A DNA stretch of 64,000 nucleotides from Symbiodinium natans (lineage: Eukaryota; Sar; Dinophyceae; Suessiales; Symbiodiniaceae): NCBI GenBank assembly GCA_905221605.1, contig CAJNDS010000001.1, positions 1,654,525 through 1,718,524 of the forward strand. The letters are read 5' to 3'. Made by a program: the position numbers and the translations under genes. The notes beneath the pieces are model-generated. The model ran no database searches, was not told the origin of the DNA, and worked only from the letters and a program-made list of their open reading frames with translations. Of the stretch, positions 41,838-52,098 are shown one piece after another; the first letter of the stretch is position 1, and every line of letters starts with the position of its first letter.

Positions 41838-41960
41838 TTAGGGTAATTTAGGATAATTTAGGGTATAATTTAGGGTATAATTTAGGGTATAATTTAGGGT
41901 ATAATTTAGGGTAATTTAGGGTATAATTTAGGGTAATTTAGGGTAATTTACGGTAATTTC
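41838..41960 (+). repeat. Tandem GGGTATAATTTA / GGGTAATTTA array
   Basis: About a dozen 10-12 bp units that read as telomere units with inserted TAAT. Confidence 0.9.
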
Positions 41961-42099
41961 GGGCTTTTAAGGGTTTTAGGGTTATAGGGCTCAACTCTTT
42001 AGGGTTTGTAGAGTTTAGGGTTTAGGGTTTGGGGGTTTGGGGGTTTGGGGTTTAGGGTTTAGGGTTTAGGGTTTAGGGTTTAGGGGTTGGGGGTTTAGG

Positions 42100-42188
42100 G
42101 GTTTCCGAAAGTATGGTCCCAAAAGCACCCCCATTTAACTCAACCCTAGACTTGGCTGACTTCTGAACCCCTCCTACAAGTTCAGCTT
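42100..42188 (-). CDS. Candidate exon
   Basis: Reads AELVGGVQKSAKSRVELNGG, AFGTILSET. Confidence 0.5.
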
Positions 42189-42259
42189 TTAGGGTTTAGG
42201 GCTTAGGGTTTAGGGATGTTTAGGGTTTAGGGTTTAGGGGCTTACTGTAGTTTCTGCAA

Positions 42260-42470
42260 CAACACTAGAGGTTAAAAACCAAAGAGCCAGCCAGCAGAAA
42301 GCCGAGCAAAGCCCCCACAACTACAAAAGGCCGTAAGGCTATAGGGCTTTAGGGTGAAAAGGGCCAAGGCCCTCTAAGCTGTACATTTTAAATCAGGGCA
42401 TCCTCATTGTCTTACGATCTGGCTTGCTGTTGGGATTGTAGAGTGCAAAGTTTAAGGAATTTAGGAACCC
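42260..42470 (-). other. Two candidate exons, one a possible membrane helix
   Basis: 42430-42470 FALYNPNSKPD with donor GATC|GTAAGA; 42262-42325 VVGALLGFLLAGSLVFNL, a transmembrane-type stretch. Junctions not resolved. Confidence 0.4.
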
Positions 42471-42660
42471 CTGACTCTAAAACCCTACACCCTACACCCT
42501 ACGCCCTACACCCTACACCTTAAACCCTAAACCCTAAACCCTAAACCCTAAACCCTAAACCCTAAACCCTACCGGACCCCCAGAAACGTGGGAGATTCCG
42601 CAACTCAGGCACTTACCCGGCCGGCTCGCCCGCATGGCCGACTCGGCATTCAGCAAGTGG

Positions 42661-42970
42661 GGTTTGGTGTTTAGGGTTTGAGGTGTAGGGTTTGGGGTTT
42701 AGGGTTTAGGGTTTAGGGTTTAGGGTTTAGGGTTTGGGGTTTGGGTTTAGGGTTTAGGGTTTAGGGTTTAGGGTTTGGGTTTAGGGTTTGGGTTTAGGGT
42801 TTAGGGTTTAGGGTTTAGGGTTTGGGGTTTGGGGTTTAGGGTTTAGGGTTTAGGGTTTAGGGTTTAGGGTTTAGGGTTTAGGGTTTGGGGTTTAGGGTGT
42901 AGGGTTTGGGGTTTGGGGTTTAGGGTTTGGGGTTTAGGTTTAGGGTTTAGGGTTTAGGGTGCAGGGTTTA
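42661..42970 (+). repeat. Longest G-strand array (about 44 units)
   Basis: Mixture of TTTAGGG, TTTGGGG and TTTGGG units, immediately upstream (minus sense) of a candidate exon ending GGCCGG|GTAAGT at 42617. Confidence 0.95.
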
Positions 42971-42980
42971 GGGTTTACGG

Positions 42981-43074
42981 TTGGGATGTTCCCCCTTATA
43001 CTGGGAGTTCTTAATCGGGATTAAAATAAGGGGTACTATAACCCCTGTCAAGGACTGTTCGTATAAGGAGGAAG
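42981..43074. mobile_element. Family C foldback element
   Basis: TTGGGATGTTCCCCCTTATA at the left; TTCGTATAAGGAGGAA at the right, end eroded. Confidence 0.75.
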
Positions 43075-43397
43075 TTCGGGTGCTACACGGTATCTGGAGG
43101 TGTTCGGGCGTAAACTTAGTCCGTACGGTAAGCTACTATATAAACCCTCAACCCTAAACGCAACCCCCCCCCCCCCTGCCAAACCCCAAACCCCAAACCC
43201 CAAACCCTAAACCCCAAACCCTAAACCCTAAACCCTAAACACTAAACCCTAAACCCTAAACCAAAAAAAAAACACGGGGGTCTATATTCAACTCCGGAAA
43301 CACAGAGGAACACAGCAGCCCGAGCCCCCAAAGCCTCGAAGACTGAAGACCCTGAAGACCCAAAGCTCTAGACCCCCCTGCCCTCAATGGGTTTTGG

Positions 43398-43590
43398 GGT
43401 TTAGGGGTTTAGGGTTAGGGGTTTAGGGGTTTAGGGGTTTAGGGGTTTAGGGGTTTAGGGGTTTAGGGGTTTAGGGGTTTAGGGGTTTAGGGGTTTAGGG
43501 GTTTAGGGGTTTAGGGGTTTAGGGGTTTAGGGGTTTAGGGGGTAGGGGTTTAGGGGTTTAGGGGTTTAGGGGTTAGGGTTTGGGGGTTTG
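43398..43590 (+). repeat. Uniform 8-bp TTTAGGGG array (about 20 units)
   Basis: One extra G per unit, nearly without variation, followed by TTTGGGGG units and a poly-G run. Confidence 0.95.
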
Positions 43591-43681
43591 GGGGGTTTGG
43601 GGGTTTGGGGGTTGGGGTGGGGGGGGGGGGGAGGGGGGTTGGGGGTGTTCGGTGTGGTCAGGACATGGCACGAATGGCAAC

Positions 43682-43762
43682 ATGATGAGCTGGCCGTTAC
43701 ACGCCAACCCCAATCAACATTCCTCTGACAACATTGGTCTGACGAGATGATGCCATAGCCTC
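43682..43762 (-). CDS. Candidate exon
   Basis: After CACGAG| it reads AMASSRQTNVVRGMLIGVG, donor GGC|GTGTAA. Confidence 0.45.
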
Positions 43763-43990
43763 GTGAACCTTCAATCTTTTGGGTTTTCGGGTGTTTGCTA
43801 TGCTCCCCTTAGAACCTTAATAAAATAGGAAAATTGACATTGCCTTGGGCTTTACATAAATCAAGGTTCAATTTTTTTACTAAGCGGGCTATAACGTAGA
43901 GTTCAAGGTGTGAGGCCAAGTGGCCGAAGTCAGGTCAAAAAACCACCAAAAAGCCATATATGCCTGACAACCTACTTGGAAGCCCTTTTG

Positions 43991-44100
43991 TTTTTGTACG
44001 TAAGGTTAGCAAGGTGGGTTCCGGGGATAAGAGGGCTTCTAGGGGAGACTAAGCAGACGTACTAAGTCAAAAGAGCTCCCAAGTAGACCCCGCCCACGCC
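43991..44100. repeat. Dispersed repeat, copy 2 (CTAAGTCAAAAGAGCT family)
   Basis: Pairs with 13667-13765. Confidence 0.6.
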
Positions 44101-44189
44101 GAAAACACAACACTAAACCTTGAAGCCCAAACCCTAAACCCTAAACCCTAAACCCTAAACCCTAAACCCTAAACCCTAAACCCTAAACC

Positions 44190-44312
44190 CAAAGTTCAAG
44201 CCTGCAGCCGGAAGCCCCTTCAGTCGGAAGCCCCTCCAGATGTAAGACGCGCCAGGGACGCGACTCGACGTTGGGAGAAGGACAAACTCCCCGCCTTGGT
44301 GCAGAACTTCGG
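44190..44312 (-). CDS. Candidate exon, about 40 codons
   Basis: Reads VLHQGGEFVLLPTSSRVPGA, SYIWRGFRLKGLPAAGLNFG, running into a telomere unit (possible donor there). Confidence 0.5.
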
Positions 44313-44501
44313 GTTTAGGGTTTAGGGTTTGGGGTTAGGGGTTTGGGGTTTGGGGTTTAGGGCTTCGAGGTTAGGGCTTGAAGCTGAGCGGTGGAAATAA
44401 AAACAAGAAACTCGCGTTTGGATCCGTTGTGGTGCTTGGATGGTAAGGCTTTCTTTGTTTAGGGTTTAGGGGTTTGGGTTTCGGGTTTAAGGCGACTACA
44501 C

Positions 44502-44577
44502 GATCTGAAAAAAAACATCCCTGGGCCTTTTTCGAGAAGGGCTTAGGCTCATGTATCCTCTCTTCTCGTTCTTGCTA
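44502..44577 (-). CDS. Candidate exon
   Basis: Reads SKNEKRGYMSLSPSRKRPRD, VFFQIV. Basic. Confidence 0.45.
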
Positions 44578-44590
44578 CCCTATAGAGCAC

Positions 44591-44782
44591 TTAGAGTTCG
44601 TGTAGTACCCCAACCCTAAACCCGAATTCTCCAACCGGCCTCCTATGCGATGGTTTTGGGGCTACTAAGGGTTTAGGGTTTAGGTTTAGGGCTGAGGGTT
44701 GCTTGGTGGACCTCATTGACTCATTGCTGATCGATGAAATGTCAGGCTCAATGGCTGTACAGTCTTGAACTTTGACGACCAA
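44591..44782 (-). CDS. Open frame crossing an in-frame telomere tract
   Basis: VVKVQDCTAIEPDISSISNE, SMRSTKQPSALN, telomere-derived LNPKPLVAPKP, then SHRRPVGEFGFRVGVLHEL and a stop. The first part is the more convincing coding piece. Confidence 0.5.
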   Translation of the reverse strand: MVVKVQDCTAIEPDISSISNESMRSTKQPSALNLNPKPLVAPKPSHRRPVGEFGFRVGVLHEL

Positions 44783-44887
44783 CCTAAGCCCTTTAAACCC
44801 TTAAACGCTAAACTCCTGAACTCTCTTCCACCCTACCCCTAAGACCCTGAACCCAATCAACCTTCAGCCCAAAAACCCTAAGGCCCC

Positions 44888-45030
44888 TACTTGGAGGTTC
44901 ATGGTACTTATTAACAAATCATAGCTGTCTTATAACCCATTTATAAGCACCTTAAATGCCTGAGTATGGTTATAAGTACAGTGATAAGTGCAGTTATCAT
45001 TGGTTAATAAGTGCCATGAACCTCCAAGTA
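44888..45030. mobile_element. Family A foldback element
   Basis: Full copy, TACTTGGAGGTTCATGGTAC ... GTGCCATGAACCTCCAAGTA. Confidence 0.85.
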
Positions 45031-45198
45031 TCGAAATTTAAGGCATGGCCGCGTTGTGAGGAGCGAACTAGGCCCGCAGACAGGGGACAGACGGATTCTC
45101 TAAGCCCTAAACCCTAAACCCTAAACTCCAAACCCTAAACCCTAAACCCTAAACTCTAAACCCTAAACCTTAAACCCTAAACCCCAAACCCTAAACCC

Positions 45199-45270
45199 TG
45201 CCATCTGCTCTAGAACAACAGCTGGGCATGTCGCGTCCAATGACTGGCCGTAGGCTGGCTTCTGAGCCTT
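45199..45270 (-). CDS. Candidate exon
   Basis: Reads KPAYGQSLDATCPAVVLEQM, A, running to GGGTTTAGGG. Confidence 0.45.
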
Positions 45271-45300
45271 CCAGTGCTTACAGGATTTAGGGTTTAGGGT

Positions 45301-45483
45301 TTAGGGTTTAGCGCTTGGAGTGTTTAAGTTCCGGGTCAGGATTTTAGTGGATCTTTGACCTGTTGGGGGCGGGATGTTTGTTAAGGCTTTCTTAACAAAC
45401 CTTGAAGGGGATTGCTCTAAACGGAACTGCAGTCTTAGCGAACCAGCACCACCACCAAATCTCTGCCAGCAAGACCCCAGCAA
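45301..45483 (-). CDS. Candidate exon, 60 codons
   Basis: Reads LGSCWQRFGGGAGSLRLQFR, LEQSPSRFVKKALTNIPPPT, GQRSTKILTRNLNTPSAKP and TAA within a telomere unit. Confidence 0.5.
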   Translation of the reverse strand: MLGSCWQRFGGGAGSLRLQFRLEQSPSRFVKKALTNIPPPTGQRSTKILTRNLNTPSAKP

Positions 45484-45839
45484 CCATAATTAGACCTGCA
45501 TGACACCGGCCTGGCTGGTTTTCTATTGAGGGTCCACTTACACAGGCTTGCTGACGAGACTGAAGGGGTGTGAGCGACTTTGGGGTTTGACTTGTTGGCT
45601 CTGAAAAGGGCCTAAACCCTAAACCGTAGACCCTAAACCCTAAACCCTATTATATGATAGTTCCCTACTAAGAACCAACAAGTAAATCCTGAACCCTAAG
45701 CCGAGATCCATGGCTGGGTCCTAAGGGCGGCTTCAGGCTTTTAGGGTTTAGGGTTTAGGGTTTAGGGTTTAGGGTTTAGGGTTTAGGGCTTGGCCCGGAT
45801 ATTTTCAGGACTCTTGGCGGCCCAGGGTTTGGGGTGTTC

Positions 45840-46500
45840 AAGCTTGAGGGCTTTGGGGGAAATTCAGGGTTCGCTAGAGCTCTGGGGCTTTAGGGTCTTA
45901 GGCTTCCCTAAACCCCAAACCCCAAACCCCAAACCCTAAACCCTAAACCCTAAACCCTAAACCCTAAACCCCTAAACCCCAAACCTAAACCCTAAACCCT
46001 AAACCCTTTGGGGGAATTTGGGGCTTTCGGGGTTGGGGCGTGCCGGTTCCAGGGGCTTTTCGGCTTGCGGGATTCAGGTTCCAGGGGTTTTGGGTTAGGG
46101 TTTAGGGTTTAGAGGGTGTGAGGGTTGTGGAGACTTTTGGGTTTTAGGCTGTGGAAGCTTTAGTTTTTAGGGCTCAGGCACAAACTCCAAAATCATCTTC
46201 AGCCGCGCTTGAGGGACTAAAAGGGAGACCCTCAGGTCTTGCCTTGGGGCCCCAAAAAAACCGACCATAGTAGCCTTAAGCCCTACACCCTAAACCCTAG
46301 GGTTTTTTTTTTGGTTCCGGCTCTAGGGGCCTAGTAGGTAGCCTTAAGCCCTAAGCCCTACGGTTTATGGTTCCGGGTTGAGGGTCCTGAACCGTAACCC
46401 ACCTGAACTCCAAACCACTCAGCCTAAACCTAAACCCTAAACCCTATAAACCCTGAACCCTAAACCCTAACCCTAAACCCTAAACCCTAAACCCTACAAC
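45840..46500. other. Mostly degenerate arrays; one weak exon
   Basis: 46167-46244 reads PKARPEGLPFSPSSAAEDDF, GVCA, stop. The rest is CCCTAAA / GGGGTTT-type sequence. Confidence 0.4.
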
Positions 46501-46564
46501 CCCTTCGAGCGGCCCGTGCAAGCAGGTAGAGGCCGCCCAAGAGCAGGCCGATGACCATCAGCGC
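46501..46564 (-). CDS. Candidate exon encoding a transmembrane helix
   Basis: Acceptor ATCTTAG|GCG, then ALMVIGLLLGGLYLLARAAR, R, donor AGGG|GTTGTAGG. A 16-residue hydrophobic stretch followed by arginines fits a membrane anchor. Confidence 0.55.
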
Positions 46565-47003
46565 CTAAGATAGACGAAGGGCATTGACAATTCGCGGGTT
46601 TAGGGTTTAGGGTTTAGGGTATAGGGTTGAGGGTTTAGGGCTTAGTATATGGGCCATATGGGATTGTAAGTTTTATAGGGTCGTTTACTGCGTCTTGAGG
46701 GTTTGGGCGTTTTTTTTTGATCTTTTTTTGGGGGGGCGGGGGGGGGGGAGGGGTATCGGGCCGAGGGTTCATAGGCTTAGTCTTCTTTGGCTCCCCTACA
46801 CCCTAAACACTCAAACCCTAAACCCCAAACCCCAAACCCTAAAACCCTAAAACCCTCAAACCCTAAACACTCCAGCCCTTGCTGCAGCTCATTCGCTGGA
46901 GGATCCCGAAGTACCCCGGGTTGTGCAGTTTAGGGTTTAGGGTTTAGGATCTAGGGTTCAAATTTAAGTAAACTAGGGTCTCTGATGGCGTCTCTCCACT
47001 CAC

Positions 47004-47071
47004 AGCTAAAGACCACGAACATCTGTCCTGGTGCGAGTCTCGCACCAAACAGGGCTTGCTATCCGACACGC
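47004..47071 (-). CDS. Candidate exon with telomere-type acceptor and consensus donor
   Basis: Acceptor TTTAG|GC, VSDSKPCLVRDSHQDRCSWS, LA, donor GCT|GTGAGT. Confidence 0.55.
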
Positions 47072-47190
47072 CTAAACATCATTTTCATAAGTGAATCCAG
47101 AGATGATAGACCGGTAAGGTAAACACACGAGGACGAGGTAAATTGCACTGTCGTCACGCGACACGTGGACGAGAAGTAATGTCGGCATTC

Positions 47191-47193
47191 GTA

Positions 47194-47251
<58 letters not shown>

Positions 47252-47345
47252 TCTCTCTCACTTATCTCGTACTCATCTCACTCGCTCTCCCTCTCTCGCT
47301 CGCTCGCTCGCTCTCTCTGTCTCTCTCTCTCTCTCTCTCTGTCTC
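47191..47345 (+). repeat. (CT)n microsatellite with interruptions
   Basis: Two long CT runs around ACTCATCTCACTCGC. The Leu/Ser ORF across it is an artefact. Confidence 0.95.
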
Positions 47346-47627
47346 TCGCTTGTCCCCTGCACCGCTGTTACCAGCACCGGTTCCACCTGCAGCGGATCAG
47401 ATGTATGAAGGGATTCCAGGTTTACGAGCTTTGGAGTCACATGGCTTTGGATTTGGGCTTAGGAGAGAGTTTGGTGTTTAGGGTTTAGGGTATGGAATCA
47501 ATGTTTACCTGCTTGGGGTAATCAAAATCCTCTGCAAAATAACCCGACTATGGCGGGGAGGGGGGGGGGGCGTCGCAGACGCTCATCCTGAGCGGAGTTC
47601 TTGCAAAAGAGGTGCATGTTCTAGGGT

Positions 47628-47930
47628 TCAGGGGTTTGGGGTTTTAGGGTCTGTGCCCGGCAGTACATCACAGAGACACAGAGACACACTTGCGCACGCA
47701 CACTCTGAAGTGCAGCATAAGCATCGGTTGAGCAATGACACGTTACTTGTGTTCCATTCCAATGGCTTGGCGCTGGAAGCCTGCGCCAACATCCCAGCAT
47801 CCACAGTGGCCCGATCCGTGCCCGCCAAAATGGCACCATCATTGCCTTCGTTCTTGCGACCTGACAGTGCCAAAGTTGCATACACGACTGACGCTGATTC
47901 GACGGACCGATGGTGTTCATGATGCCTGAC
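47628..47930 (-). CDS. Candidate exon
   Basis: After CGGTCAG| one frame reads HHRSVESASVVYATLALSGR, KNEGNDGAILAGTDRATVDA, GMLAQASSAKPLEWNTSNVS. A second frame is open over the same bases. Probably downstream of 48422-48056. Confidence 0.45.
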   Translation of the reverse strand, partial: VRHHEHHRSVESASVVYATLALSGRKNEGNDGAILAGTDRATVDAGMLAQASSAKPLEWNTSNVSLLNRCLCCTSECACASVSLCLCDVLPGTDPKTPNP

Positions 47931-48055
47931 CGAAAGTTGACTGATGACAAGAGGCTAGCAGACATGTTTCGGAAAATAGATGCCTGTCGCACGGATGGCA
48001 TCTGCAGCTTTCCTTCTTCTTCGCGCAACGGCATATGTGGACGACTTCGGTGCAC

Positions 48056-48422
48056 CTGAATTCAATCGGCGCCGGACAGATCTTGAGTCCAAGATCGGCT
48101 TCTGCTTCAAATCCTCAAGAAGGATGCGAACGACCTCATCGATCAATGCTTCGTCACAGACACTGGCCAGGCACTGGACCCGCGACTCCTCCAATTCAAG
48201 GTTTCAGAGTCCAGTTGTTGATGTGTAAACACATTCACTCAACGACTCACCGAGCAGCCATATTTTCAGGCACCGTAGTAATACTACTGCAAGTCCTATT
48301 CGACAGGCGCCAAGCCAATCTTGAAACACTGACACTACCAATGAGCAGACCCAAGACGCCACAAGCTCCTTCAGGTGTACACTGACACTGAGCAAGCGGT
48401 TCTCGAAGTCGCCTGACGACAT
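48056..48422 (-). CDS. Start of a gene: two phase-matched exons
   Basis: ATG at 48422 sits just after CCTTTCAG|T, a good acceptor for cis- or trans-splicing. Exon 1 (to 48339): MSSGDFENRLLSVSVHLKEL, VASWVCSL, donor TTG|GTAGTG. Exon 2 (48188-48056): acceptor TTGGAG|GAG, ESRVQCLASVCDEALIDEVV, RILLEDLKQKPILDSRSVRR, RLNS, donor TCAG|GTGCAC. Both are phase 0 at the junction. Helical protein, family not recognised. This island lacks telomere arrays. Confidence 0.6.
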
Positions 48423-48682
48423 ACTGAAAGGCATAGACTTGCTTCAGGGACACCTGTCCCGACGACAAGATGTCGTCCCACGCCCAAGCCAAACACACAC
48501 ATGGCGCTGCTCGACCTGGGTAGGCGGGGGGCTAGGCTCAACACGCTGATCGACCTGGCTGGGGGGGCCAATGGCCAATGTTTTCCTTGAGTAAGATAAA
48601 AAAAAAGAGGCCTACTCGGAACTGAGGGAGGCTCTTTGATTTGCTTAGGAGGGGTGCTGTTTGCTTCTTACAGTGGTGGATT

Positions 48683-48723
48683 GGCGGCCTTGAGAGGCCA
48701 ACTTCAGAGGCTCGCATGAATCC
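48683..48723 (-). CDS. Candidate exon with GTAAGA donor
   Basis: Reads FMRASEVGLSRPPIHH, donor CACT|GTAAGA. Confidence 0.45.
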
Positions 48724-48743
48724 CACAAACCCTATCCTGAACC

Positions 48744-49017
48744 AGCGTTGTCTCGTTTGATGACAGCATCTGGACCGAAATCTGAATCTGGCTTGATTAA
48801 GCCCCCTCGTCCTCTAACCCACAATGACATCATCACCGGCTCCAAGCCCACGCAAGCTAGCCGTCCTGAGTGAGCCCCCTGCCAGCATCCGTCGAGGCCG
48901 CAACGCCACAGCCTTGTGCAGAGGTGTGACAAAGCTTAAAAGGAGGCAGCGAGAGCCACCTATGTCGGGTTGGCATATGCCTGTCAAGGCAAAGATGAGG
49001 GGCCTAAAGCACGACAT
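48744..49017 (-). CDS. Candidate exons
   Basis: 48814-49017 is open: MSCFRPLIFALTG, later CLLLSFVTPLHKAVALRPRR, MLAGGSLRTASLRGLGAGDD. 48744-48810 in another frame gives GGLIKPDSDFGPDAVIKRDN, with donor GCTG|GTTCAGG. Confidence 0.45.
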
Positions 49018-49255
49018 GATGATGCAGGCGCTTCCCAGCTACAGTGACCAAGAACACTCCATGACTCGCTTGCTCCGGAAAAAAAGTTGGGGAGGGGGGA
49101 CGGTGTGCGATCAGACACAGCGACCTAGCGAAGCATGCACTCTCTGACCTGACGTCTGACTCCAGTCTTGAATCGAACGAGGCCCCTGCCAGCATCCATC
49201 GAGGCCACAGCCTTACGAAGCCAGAGGTGTGAGAAAAGGAAGCAACGAGAACATG
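48868..49255. repeat. Diverged 85-bp duplication
   Basis: CCCCTGCCAGCATCCGTCGA at about 48878 and CCCCTGCCAGCATCCATCGA at about 49183, each followed by GGCC...ACAGCCTT...AGAGGTGTGA. On minus the copies read MLAGGSL and MLAGASF. Confidence 0.7.
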
Positions 49256-49259
49256 ATAA

Positions 49260-50040
49260 CTTCGGGGCACGCAACTGTGAGGCAGGATCCAGAAGGCACG
49301 AGCCCTTGTTTTTGCAACGTCACGAAGGCCTCACCATAGGATCCGTTTTATAGAAAGCCTGTTCTATTCCTATAAAGACAATATAGTTGTGTGGTTGATT
49401 GGGCCCTATGCAAGCGGCCTACGTCAGAAGGCCCTGCGTTTCGTATCCATTTATGGATCCCCTAGCTAACAATGTAACAATGCGACGTATGACTTGGCGA
49501 TTGCTCGATCTAGACGATCGGTGAAACATTCTGATTTAGGATTCGGGGTTGTATGGCCTAGGGTTTACAAGTTCAGTGATTTAGCCAATGAATACATACG
49601 GGAGTTTGTACATGGCAGCCCCATTGGCGGTACATCTACTTGCAACTGCCAGCGCCTTGTCACACTGCCTCCCGGGAAGACCCCGCTTGGGAGTTTGACT
49701 GAACTTTGGGGGAGGGTTGACGGTCATGCGCAATGATAGGCACCTACATTCACCGCTGCAAGCCTGACCACCGAAAGCCCGCCCCGAATCCATGGTATTG
49801 TCCCCTCGTCGCCTCAGGCTGCTTCAGTCTACAGATCAGTCAATGACAGTCCAGGCCGTCAAGTCTGGTCTAAGGTTTAACGGATTCCTGAGCCAGCAGG
49901 CCAGCAGCGCCACGATCCAGGGCCAGTGCAAAGGAAGGAGCGTGCCTGCCTGTTGGAAGGGGAATAGCACAACAGCAACATCATCATAAGCTCAACAGTG
50001 CACTCAACAACGGCTTAAACCACGACAAGGACAAGTGGCC
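49260..50040. other. No gene resolved
   Basis: Unique array-free sequence. Short frames at 49494-49736 (+) and 49581-49793 (-) overlap and neither is convincing. Confidence 0.5.
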
Positions 50041-50048
50041 ACCAATCA

Positions 50049-50648
50049 TCAGGAGCCGCTGACATCGCCGTCCGGCCCAACGCGATTGTAGTTGGCGGAG
50101 CGGACGACGGCAGAGATCTCAGAGCCCATACGATCAGCAGTGGCCCCCAATCGGACCGACTGGAGCTCGCGATTCTCCTTCTGCCTGGCTGCCGTGAAAG
50201 AGGTGATCTCGGCCTTGTGCTCTTCCAAAACTTTGTTCATGACGGAGACCTGGTTCTGTGTCATGAGCTTCTGCTTCTGCATCGCCGCATCGTGCTCTCT
50301 CGACAGCACTAACAGTGCCTCCGAATGCCGGGCGTCCAGGCGGCTGAGCTCCTTCTGCTTGGCGTCGCGATCCTTCCGCACACGGACAAGGTCAGAATTC
50401 CTCTCCGCCAGCTGAGCCTTCAGGGTATTGAGCTCCTTCTCCTTTGCTTCCAGCTGGGACTCTACCTCGAGGTATCCATCCTTCAGCGGCCTGTCCCAGT
50501 CGTGAAATTCTGCACACTCCCAGTCATAGGCTTCTTCGAGCATCGTCACTAAATTTTTTCGCTGCTGCATTCGTCTTCTTTTGGCCAGGTCGTTGTTGAA
50601 ATGGCTTCTGCGCGTGCTTCTTCTTGGTTCTTGAAAGAGGCTCCGCAT
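50049..50648 (-). CDS. Coiled-coil protein, 199 aa, apparently intronless
   Basis: ATG at 50648, TGA at 50051-50049; an upstream in-frame GTG at 50660 is unlikely to be the start. Residues 1-35 are basic (RRSTRRSHFNNDLAKRRRMQ). Residues about 55-165 form a long charged coiled coil (LEVESQLEAKEKELNTLKAQ, LAERNSDLVRVRKDRDAKQK, LVLSREHDAAMQKQKLMTQN). The end is SANYNRVGPDGDVSGS. It is the longest convincing uninterrupted frame in the window and has no telomere-type units. The 5' end could instead be an exon boundary. Likely a structural or scaffold protein; family not recognised. Confidence 0.7.
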   Translation of the reverse strand: MRSLFQEPRRSTRRSHFNNDLAKRRRMQQRKNLVTMLEEAYDWECAEFHDWDRPLKDGYLEVESQLEAKEKELNTLKAQLAERNSDLVRVRKDRDAKQKELSRLDARHSEALLVLSREHDAAMQKQKLMTQNQVSVMNKVLEEHKAEITSFTAARQKENRELQSVRLGATADRMGSEISAVVRSANYNRVGPDGDVSGS

Positions 50649-50659
50649 CCTTGTCCTCA

Positions 50660-51940
50660 CAAGAACAAAGGGGCATGTTTAGGAACAAGCTTCAAGTTTA
50701 AGTTCATACGTCCGAAACCGACCAAGAAAACAATGCACAGACTAAGGCCCAGCAAGCCAGTATTATCTCTGAGACTGAGAGACAGCTGTTATTGCAAGTC
50801 TACGTCCGCTGACCCCGAAAACCCTGAAACCCGGAAGCCCTGAAACCCTGAAGCCCTGACAGATCAGGTGGTTCAGTGACGGCTGGGTTCAGGGGCGGGG
50901 CACATTAAATTTTGTTACCTTTCCCGCCGCTGACCTCCTCCTTCTCGCCACTGCCAATGACCGGGACCCGTCCGCTGGGCGGCGGTCCGGGCGGCGGCCC
51001 GGGCGGCGGCAGTGGCGGCAGACCCTGCTGAGATGGTCCACAGCCTCAAAGGTTTCAGGTACGGTAGTGGGTGTGCTTCTGTGCTGTGACTGACAGACTG
51101 TTGTCTTCCTAGCTGCAGCAACGCACCTGTCACTCATGACATCATGTTGGGTAGCCACAATTGACTGGACTAGAAACATAATTCAATGACATTGAAATGA
51201 CGACGGGCGCGTGCTGAGCTTGAGTCAACACTGGTCATTGCAGACAAACAGACAGCTCACGTCAAAGTGCTCATCAGTCATCATGTCAACCGAACTGAAA
51301 GTGCTCATCAAAGACGATCAAAGCACACTGGGAACCGGTCTGAATCAGGCAAATGTTCTTGACAACGACAATGGTGCGACACTGCCTCAGGCCCGGTGAG
51401 CGAAAGGTTCACGCAACCCCTTGGCTCAACAGATCATCCCTACCATCAAACAGGGTCCGGGATTGAGGATCAAGCCAACGATTATTATAGGGTCAGGGTT
51501 CAGGTGCTTCAGGGATTTCAGGGCTAAAAAAAGGTTTCTGAAAGCCATCCGGCTTGAATCCTATGCCCCAAGCCCTAGAATCTGCCCTAAACCCGACATT
51601 TTACGTTGACAGCAACTCAAACCTTGACAACAAAAATCCTGAACCCACTATGCAAAACCCTCAATCCACAAGAACTCCAGCGCTTAAGCCCAACACTCAA
51701 GAGTGTGCAAAGTATTCGCGCTTAAGAAGGGTACCCTTTTGACATTCGGTGTTACGTCTATCAGATTCCCATAAAGGAACTCAGGATCCAAAAAGAGCAA
51801 ACGGGCCACTGGGACAGTAAGATCTGCTCTCCATTACAGCGTTTAGGGTTCTGGATTTAAATTTAGGGTTAAGGGGCTTAGGGCTTTCTGCAAGCACTCA
51901 AGGTTCCGGGTCTAAGGTTTTGCATTGTAAAAGGTGCTTG
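50660..51940. other. Island tail, weak candidate exon
   Basis: 50889-51179 (-) is open (PETFEAVDHLSRVCRHCRRP, then an Arg-rich run) over GGCGGCGGC sequence. From 51400 the sequence decays into telomere-type units. Confidence 0.35.
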
Positions 51941-51949
51941 GGCCTAAAC

Positions 51950-52074
51950 CCAACCCTTGGCACCTGTTCGGTGCCCAACCCTTGGCACCTGTTCGGTGCT
52001 CAACCCGGCACCTGTTCGGCGCTCAACCCTTGGCACCTGTTCGGTGCCCAACCCTTGGCACCTGTTCAGTGCCC
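51950..52074 (+). repeat. Minisatellite, five units of about 25 bp
   Basis: Unit CAACCCTTGGCACCTGTTCG + GTGCC; the third unit lacks CTTGG. Confidence 0.95.
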
Positions 52075-52098
52075 CGGGCTCATGAAGATTTATAGGGT

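Noticed and set aside
43075-43128. Plus-strand exon EVRVLHGIWRCSGVNLVRT ending at GTAAGC
   Set aside because: Plausible, but the minus frame (LTVRTKFTPEHLQIP after TAG|) is equally open and the neighbours are minus; left uncalled.
46869-46930. Minus exon LHNPGYFGILQRMSCSKGW
   Set aside because: No upstream AG acceptor on minus, while plus offers CTCCAG|CCC and A|GTTTAGGG (PLLQLIRWRIPKYPGLC); strand cannot be decided.
47143-47481. Leu/Ser-rich 112-codon ORF
   Set aside because: Translation of a CT microsatellite.
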